This document shows, piece after piece, positions 58,237-64,000 of a DNA stretch of 64,000 nt. Under the pieces are notes generated by a model. That model was given only the letters and a program-made list of their open reading frames with translations. It had not been told where the DNA came from and did not search any database. Source of the stretch: Anaeramoeba flamelloides (lineage: Eukaryota; Metamonada; Anaeramoebidae). The translations under genes and the position numbers were made by a program. How positions within the stretch are numbered: the first letter of the stretch is position 1; each line of letters starts with the position of its first letter. Where the stretch lies: contig JANTQA010000026.1 of assembly GCA_027625915.1 (NCBI GenBank), forward strand, positions 2,108,001-2,172,000, written 5' to 3'.

Positions 58237-60876
58237 CTTTGGATCAGAAAAATCTCTTTCTTAATAAATTCTCCAATTTTTTAAATTAATAATTTTATTT
58301 TAACTTTTTGTTAAAATTTGAAGAAAATTTTGTTTAATTATTCTTTTTTTTATTTTAATACTTTTTATTCCCACTATTTATTAATTACTATATTATTTTT
58401 TTTAAAAATTTATTCTTTAACAATAATCCAAAATGATCTTTTTTTTTAATTTAAAAAAAACAAAAAATTTTTCGTCAAAAAGTTTTTATTTTGTTTAGGA
58501 TTAATATTTTTTATTTTTTCTTCTTCCAATTAAATCTCTTTAATGGAAAACTTATCAAGGCTTATTATTCATTCATTTTCAGAAAGTTTTTTTAACAATC
58601 CGAAATTTCCACAAAGATCTATTATTTGAGATTTTCCAGTCAATACCTTGTGCTTGGTTATTATTACTATTATAATTTCTCCTTCTTTTTGAAAGTTTGA
58701 AATATCGATTGTTTTATTTTTATTGTTTTTTAGTGGATTCAGTTTTTGAATTATTGGATTTATTAATGAAAAAAATTTAATTCATTTTTTTTTGTTGAAT
58801 ATTTTTCACTTTCTTTTAGAGGGTTTATTCTAACTTTTGTTTCATTTAACAATTGTCTTACAGTTAGTTTTTAATTTTTTTTTTATGAAAAAAAGAATAA
58901 ATAAAAAAATAAAATAATTTTTTAATTATTTCCCCTTTACTTTTTTTGAGGTTTTTTATGATTTTTTATTTATAAAAAGGATAAAAGAATAAGAAAAATC
59001 ATATAGATCTAATCTAATGTGTTAAGTATTGGATATGAGAAATTGTGCTGCTAGGATCAACTTGTTGTGAATAATATAATAATATATTGCACTCTAATCA
59101 ACTTCTGCTAAGTACCACAAACGACAAACTGGTAAAATTATGGTGGCTATAGAGTATTTGTTGACGTAAATTTACACAGTCTAATACCCTTTCAGGATTC
59201 GGTTTACAAAAAAATTTTTTTTTTTTTATTTTGATAATTGTTTTAAATCTTTTTTTCTTGTTATCCTTTCTGTTTTATTTATCTTCTGTTTGTGAATGAA
59301 TTTTATTTATGATTCCAAATAAAAATCATTTTTTTTTTTTTTTTCTTTTTGGAAGAAAAATTATCTCATGAGAGATCATGTCGGCTCCATTATGGCCAAA
59401 ATAAAAAACTCTAAAATAAAGTTCATCTTCCATAATAAGGGAAGGCAATTTTTTAAATGGTTTCTCTTAATTATTAATAATAATTATCAAAATTATTTGT
59501 TTCAAAGTGGAATTTGAGAAAAGGAAACTTTATTAAAAAAAACGTGTATATGATTGGTACAATCATTAAAAATTGAAAAAAATAGAAAAACTCATCATGA
59601 AAATTTAAAAATTTTCGAAAATTATTTCAAATAACGTAAAAATTGGTATATTATGAATTCAAAAAAGCTTTTTTGTGTTTATGATTAATTTTAAAACGAA
59701 GACTATTCTTTTCTCTATTGTGTAATTTTAGGTTAAAAAACTATTTCAAAATGATTATTAAAATATAAACATAAATATTTTGAAAATAAAAATTGAAATT
59801 TTTTATGCATTGTCTATCAACCTATGAACATTTAATTATTAGATTTGATAAAAAAAAAAGAATAAGAAAAAAAAATATTTTTTCAATCACCAAAATGTGT
59901 ATATAAGTTATAGATCATTTCAACTAAGAACAAAAATAAAAATATCTAACATCTTTTGCATTAGAATCTTTTTTTGATTTGTAGGGTAAGATAAACCTAA
60001 AAATATGTAAGATTTCAAGAAAAATAAACCTATTTATAATATTCATTAGGAATTCAGATGAATTTAAAAAGTTTTTTCTTTTTTCAAATTAATAAAGTAT
60101 TTTTTTAATCCCAATTATTTTGGATATTCTAATATATGATTTGAAAATATTTATTAAATTTAAATAATAATCGATAGATATCTGATATATTATTAATCTG
60201 GTTACTCAGAAAATTTATTTCTCATAAAACAATAAGTAAATTAAATAATTGATCATATATTATTTACTTATAAGTATTTACTATATAAATAAAACAAAAA
60301 ACCTCAAGAAAACTGCCCTTAGTTTTTTTTTTAATTTAAGAAATTAATAGAAAATTTCATTTTTTTTTTTTTTTTCTTAAATTAAAGAAAAAAAATAGGC
60401 ACTCAGCGGCAATTAGCAACACTCAATGAAACTCTAATTATTATTTTGGGTTTTTAAGTGTTATATCTTCAAGATAATTTTATAACCTCAAGAATAGCTT
60501 TTCTTTAAAAAATAAAAATATCAAAAAATTATTTTTTAACAAAGAGTAGAAAAATAAAAAAAAATTCCAGAAATAAATGAAATTATTAAAATATTAAAAA
60601 AAGTAAAAACTTCATAAAGGACTTTGTAATAACCTCAAGTTTTGAAAGTGTTAGTAGTTGTTTCTGTCAATTATTTATAAAATTTCTCAATCTCGATCAT
60701 AAAAACAATTTATTGTAAAAAAGAGATCTCAGCATTCGACTAAATATAGAAATAATGAAAGGTGTGATTTGGTACTGTTTTAAATTAGAACTTTCGAGAT
60801 TGAGTACTTAGATAAAGTACTGTTTTTTCAGAATAATAATTTAATTTTTTTTTTTATAAAAATTTTTTTTTTACAG

Positions 60877-60996
60877 GTCTTGCTTACCTGTTTTCGTAAA
60901 ATCCCAATACAGGATACTGACTCGACAGCATTCACTCAGCCCAAGTGCCGATTAGGCAAATTCGGAAGAATCTTCAGTTCAGTACACTTCAATTGA
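60877..60996 (+). other. possible terminal exon (plus), or first exon on minus strand
   Basis: Plus strand: TTTTTTTTTTACAG acceptor, then 39 open codons (CFRKIPIQDTDSTAFTQPKC ...) and TGA. Minus strand, same DNA: ATG at 60931, MLSSQYPVLGFYEN, then a consensus donor ACAG|GTAAGC at 60887. Both readings look like genuine splice-site contexts and I cannot choose. Neither peptide is recognised. Confidence 0.3.
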
Positions 60997-61317
60997 TTTC
61001 AATAAATTTTGTTTCGTTCCAGTTTCTCCAGATAAGTTCCTTTTCTTTAAGATTATTTCAGAAAATTTCAATTTACTTAAGATCAAGTTAGTTTAAGATC
61101 TAAATATGAACAAGTTTATCTTTTCTTAGAATCCTTTTCATTCCCTCCAAACATTTAAAAAAAAAAAATTCTTAAAGAGTGTGGAACTTTACAAACTTTT
61201 TAAAAAAGTGAAATTTGGAAAAAGTAAAAAAAAAAAAATCAAAAAATTATATTTTATTTATTTAATTCAAATTAAAAATATTCATAGAATAAAAAATAAA
61301 AATCTATCAGTCTAAAA

Positions 61318-61403
61318 ATGAATGAGTGAATGAATGAGTGAGTGAGTAAGTGAATGAATAAATGAATAAATGAATGGATGGGGGATGGATGGGGGAATGA
61401 ATG
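61318..61403. repeat. TGAA/GGAT tetranucleotide microsatellite
   Basis: Runs of GAATGAGT, GAATAAAT and GGATGGGG units just 3' of the SDA1 stop codon. Confidence 0.85.
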
Positions 61404-61426
61404 TAATAATTTTTGAAAAATAATGA

Positions 61427-62650
61427 TTATTTTCTTTTTTGCAATTTGAGTATGTTTTTATTTCTTATTCGATCACGTTCCTTTGAACTTAATAATTTCT
61501 TTTCTACAACGACGTGACGATCACGGGTTAACATAAAAGGCTTTAACTTTTCCTTCTCCTCATTTTTGGTACCACCACCGCTAGCCTTTGGTTTTCCGTA
61601 AGTTCTGCCAACTTTACCTTCATTGGCGATTTCCATTCTTTCTTCTCTTGTTCTTTTTCGTTTAATATTTGACATTAAATCGTTAGGGTCAAATCTACGA
61701 TGAGAAAATCTATTAAATTCTCTATTTTTAACGATATCCAAATCCTCTTCCACATCATCGTCCTCGTCTCTCAAATCCCAAATTTCTTCAAGTTCGAGAA
61801 CGTCTTCATCCTCGTTAATATATTTACCCTCCTCATTTTTTTTGTATCCCATTTTAATGGCGAATTTGATTTTTTCCAATTTAAAAAAATCTTCATCAGT
61901 CAAGATTTTATTTTTATCGACATTGTCACCCAAGCCCAATAACTCAATTCCTTCAACACCATAATTAACCTTCTCTTCACCATAGGCCATGTTATTTTTT
62001 TCTAATCCCTCTGATGTTTTACCTCTATCCTTTTTGGGTAATATCTTTGGATCAATTTCTCGTACTAAATGTATAAATCCCCTCGCAGCAGACCCAATAT
62101 ATTTATCACGGCTCCTTTTATACTCTGCAATGTCTCTTGCCACTTCCTCTGTCAAGACAAGTGGGCAGCGTTTGACTATTTCTAAAACGGTATTAATTCC
62201 GACAACAACTGCTTGCGTTGAACTTCGATCTCCAATAAAATTTAAGAGCAAATGATTTAAAATTGGTTCAACTATTTCGGGTGGCACTAAATTATGAACA
62301 GACTGTACGATAAATCCTAAGATTTCTGTTACGCCTTCTTGATGTGGCTTGGCATACTTTTGCACCCAAGTGTAATAATTAAAGATTAATAATTTATGAA
62401 CACCAATGAGCCTTGCAATCACATTCATCATTAAAATTTTGACTCGAAATGTTTCAGTACATGTTCGAAGATATCCAAACAATTTTTCTGAAAAGGATTG
62501 TGGATCATATAACAATTCAATTGCTTTAAGATTTATTTGAGTGCTTCCAGATGAATAACGTAATCTCTTTTGTTCCATTCTTACTTCTTGCAATAATTTT
62601 CTTTTTTTGTGTTTTTTTTTTTTTTTTTTGGTTTTTTTGCTATATTTCAT
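61427..62650 (-). CDS. SDA1: SDA1, 60S ribosome biogenesis factor (3' exon; N-terminal third absent)
   Basis: SDA1 (SDAD1) is a nucleolar protein needed for maturation and export of pre-60S subunits. From the ATG at 62650 the frame gives 407 residues. Landmarks are ELLYDPQSFSEKLFGYL, LIGVHKLLIFNYYTW, NLVPPEIVEPILNHLL, LVLTEEVARDIAEYKRSRDK, ILPKKDRGK, then an acidic linker and a basic C-terminus (FMLTRDRHVV ... KERDRIRNKNI). Animal and fungal SDA1 are about 690-770 residues. The ~250 residues before the Lys-rich KKxKKKKK region are missing here. The frame stays open upstream of the ATG (KQAAQESYCETLKS) to a T34/G6 homopolymer at 62713-62752, so the true protein probably begins in an upstream exon not seen within 1.3 kb. 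A low-complexity collapse could also hide it. Confidence 0.87.
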   Translation of the reverse strand: MKYSKKTKKKKKKHKKRKLLQEVRMEQKRLRYSSGSTQINLKAIELLYDPQSFSEKLFGYLRTCTETFRVKILMMNVIARLIGVHKLLIFNYYTWVQKYAKPHQEGVTEILGFIVQSVHNLVPPEIVEPILNHLLLNFIGDRSSTQAVVVGINTVLEIVKRCPLVLTEEVARDIAEYKRSRDKYIGSAARGFIHLVREIDPKILPKKDRGKTSEGLEKNNMAYGEEKVNYGVEGIELLGLGDNVDKNKILTDEDFFKLEKIKFAIKMGYKKNEEGKYINEDEDVLELEEIWDLRDEDDDVEEDLDIVKNREFNRFSHRRFDPNDLMSNIKRKRTREERMEIANEGKVGRTYGKPKASGGGTKNEEKEKLKPFMLTRDRHVVVEKKLLSSKERDRIRNKNILKLQKRK

Positions 62651-62710
62651 AGATTTTAAAGTCTCACAATAACTTTCTTGTGCTGCTTGCTTTTTTAGAG
62701 TTGTTTATTT

Positions 62711-62712
<2 letters not shown>

Positions 62713-62747
<35 letters not shown>

Positions 62748-62752
62748 GGGGG
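62713..62752. repeat. T34-G6 homopolymer junction
   Basis: 34 T followed by 6 G and TAA, just upstream of the SDA1 frame. Compare the junction at 20865-20893. Such a run is prone to assembly error. Confidence 0.85.
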
Positions 62753-63577
62753 TAATTTTTATTATTTATAATCAAAAAAGTACAATTAAAGAAAAAAAAA
62801 ATGATTAATATTTAGTAAATATTGATAAATTGTAAAATACAGTTATTCTGATATTTTGTTTTTTTTTTTTTTAATTTTATGAGTATTAAATTTATGAATT
62901 TTAAATTTATTATAAGAGAATTTATAAAAATGAAATAATAAATTATTTGGATTAAAGAATTCAAACTAATTATTATTTTTTGAAAATACAATATTAGCTT
63001 CAATAATAAAACGGAATGAATGAAAAAGAAAAGAAACAAATAAAAAAAAAAAAAAAATCAAATTAATTAAGAATAATAATTTCACAAAAGTAGAAATTTT
63101 ATTTATTTAATACTCAAAATGGCCTATGAACTTATATAATTCTTAAAAATGCCTTTTATTAACAATATATTTATAATTTTAAGCATTGTTCCATGTTTTT
63201 TTTTAAAAAAATATTCCTATTTTCGAATTCTTTGTTTCTCCTTCTGATTTATTATTAAAAATAAAATTCAACTTTTTTTTTTTGTAAAGGATGGATATAT
63301 GTTATTTGTTTTAACGGTTAGAAACTTTTGACAATAAGAAACAAATCCCAGTAATAAAAAAAATAAAAAACAGTTGTTCTCTTTAATATTTTTTTTCTGA
63401 TAAAAAAAAATATATATATTTTTGACAAAAATAAACATTGGCCAGTTTCACTTTGTTTGTAATATTTTGAGACTTTAAAATTTTTTTTTTTATGGATTTT
63501 TTAAATAAGAAACAAAAAATTAAAATTAAATGATCAGACAGTTAATTTTTTTTTTTTTTTTATTAAAAGATTTCGCC
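62753..63577. other. no recognisable feature
   Basis: Very AT-rich. I searched here for the missing N-terminal part of SDA1 on the minus strand and saw nothing that fits. Confidence 0.5.
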
Positions 63578-63678
63578 TCAAATCAATAATTCATATTCCA
63601 GTTTTTTGGAATTTTTTATGAAAGGAATTAGCCTGATCAATTGTTTGTCCAATCTCATTTCACGGAAGAGCAGCAACA
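63578..63678 (-). CDS. probable last exon of an unidentified gene
   Basis: Minus strand: a good acceptor (TTTTTTTTTTATAG at 63679-63692) followed by 32 codons and TGA: LLLFREMRLDKQLIRLIPF then IKNSKKLEYELLI. The other two frames stop within a few codons. Composition is clearly more coding-like than its flanks. The rest of the gene would lie beyond the right edge. The amphipathic Leu/Lys/Arg helix is not diagnostic, and I do not recognise the protein. Confidence 0.4.
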
Positions 63679-64000
63679 CTATAAAAAAAAAAAAATCTCA
63701 CTTTTATTTAGCTTTTAACCCTTTAAAATTGTTAGGAAGTGTTTTAGAGCTTTGGAAATTATCTGGATGTGTTTGAAAGGTTTGAAAGACTTTTAGCTTT
63801 ATAAAAATCATGAGAGATTTTTAGAAAAATCAGTCCAAAAACAACTTTTTTCCAAGAAATAATTGGTTTTGAATTTAAATCTTCTGAGACTTAGAAGTGC
63901 TCTTTTGTTAAGAGAAAAATTTTGTCCGATTTTATCGTCTGTTTTCCAAGTTGATTCGACAATATTTTTTTTAGGAATTCTCTTTTCTTTAATGATTTTT

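Larger units (their letters stand above)
58237..61426. other. mostly non-coding, with three GC-richer islands
   Basis: No gene was recognised. Islands at about 59040-59190, 59345-59435 and 60877-60996 are less AT-rich and open short protein-like frames (see findings). A family D-like palindrome lies at 60300-60410 and a TGAA microsatellite at 61318-61403. Confidence 0.45.

Noticed and set aside
1-64000. tRNA, rRNA and CRISPR
   Set aside because: I saw no cloverleaf with paired A/B boxes and no rRNA-like block. The repeats have inverted or dispersed layouts, not regular spacers.

Overview
The window is nuclear DNA of an AT-rich, gene-poor, intron-containing eukaryote. By eye most of it is A+T, and the proteins carry long Lys, Asn and Asp/Glu runs. 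Confidently read genes all end in TAA and are open in the standard code. Housekeeping genes are typical eukaryotic ones (RFT1, NDC1, VPS26, SDA1). They sit beside signalling proteins of amoeboid or flagellate protists: a CH-RasGAP, a PAS protein and an RGS-DUF547 protein. I infer a free-living protist and favour an Anaeramoeba-like metamonad. That assignment is a guess from protein style; dictyostelid-like or heterolobosean-like lineages are not excluded.

Layout: (1) 1938-10614, minus: an IQGAP-style protein with a CH domain split by a 3.5 kb intron, a coiled coil, a RasGAP domain and a possible C-terminal PH-like domain. (2) 14731-16615, minus: an unrecognised nuclear-type protein in two frames joined across a poly-A/T run. 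(3) 19014-28409, minus: five-exon RFT1 with one 7.5 kb intron among introns of about 105-150 bp. (4) 28.4-36.6 kb: no gene, dominated by a 3.1 kb imperfect palindrome and TTAA-flanked elements. (5) 36629-38206, plus: PAS plus coiled coil. (6) 41441-43379, plus: RGS-DUF547 protein in three exons. (7) 43.4-48.6 kb: tandem repeat broken by a Tc1/mariner element. (8) 48641-50725, plus: NDC1. (9) 50.7-56.8 kb: nested TIR elements. (10) 56812-58236, plus: two-exon VPS26. (11) 61427-62650, minus: SDA1 without its N-terminal third. (12) 63578-63678, minus: probable last exon of an off-window gene.

The genes do not form a pathway. They cover Ras/G-protein signalling (RasGAP, RGS-DUF547, perhaps PAS), ER N-glycan assembly (RFT1), nuclear pore insertion (NDC1), retromer sorting (VPS26) and 60S ribosome biogenesis (SDA1). 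More than half the window is non-coding and is a mosaic of small DNA transposons, foldback repeats and microsatellites. The same repeat family occurs in intergenic DNA and in both giant introns, which suggests the introns grew by transposon insertion.
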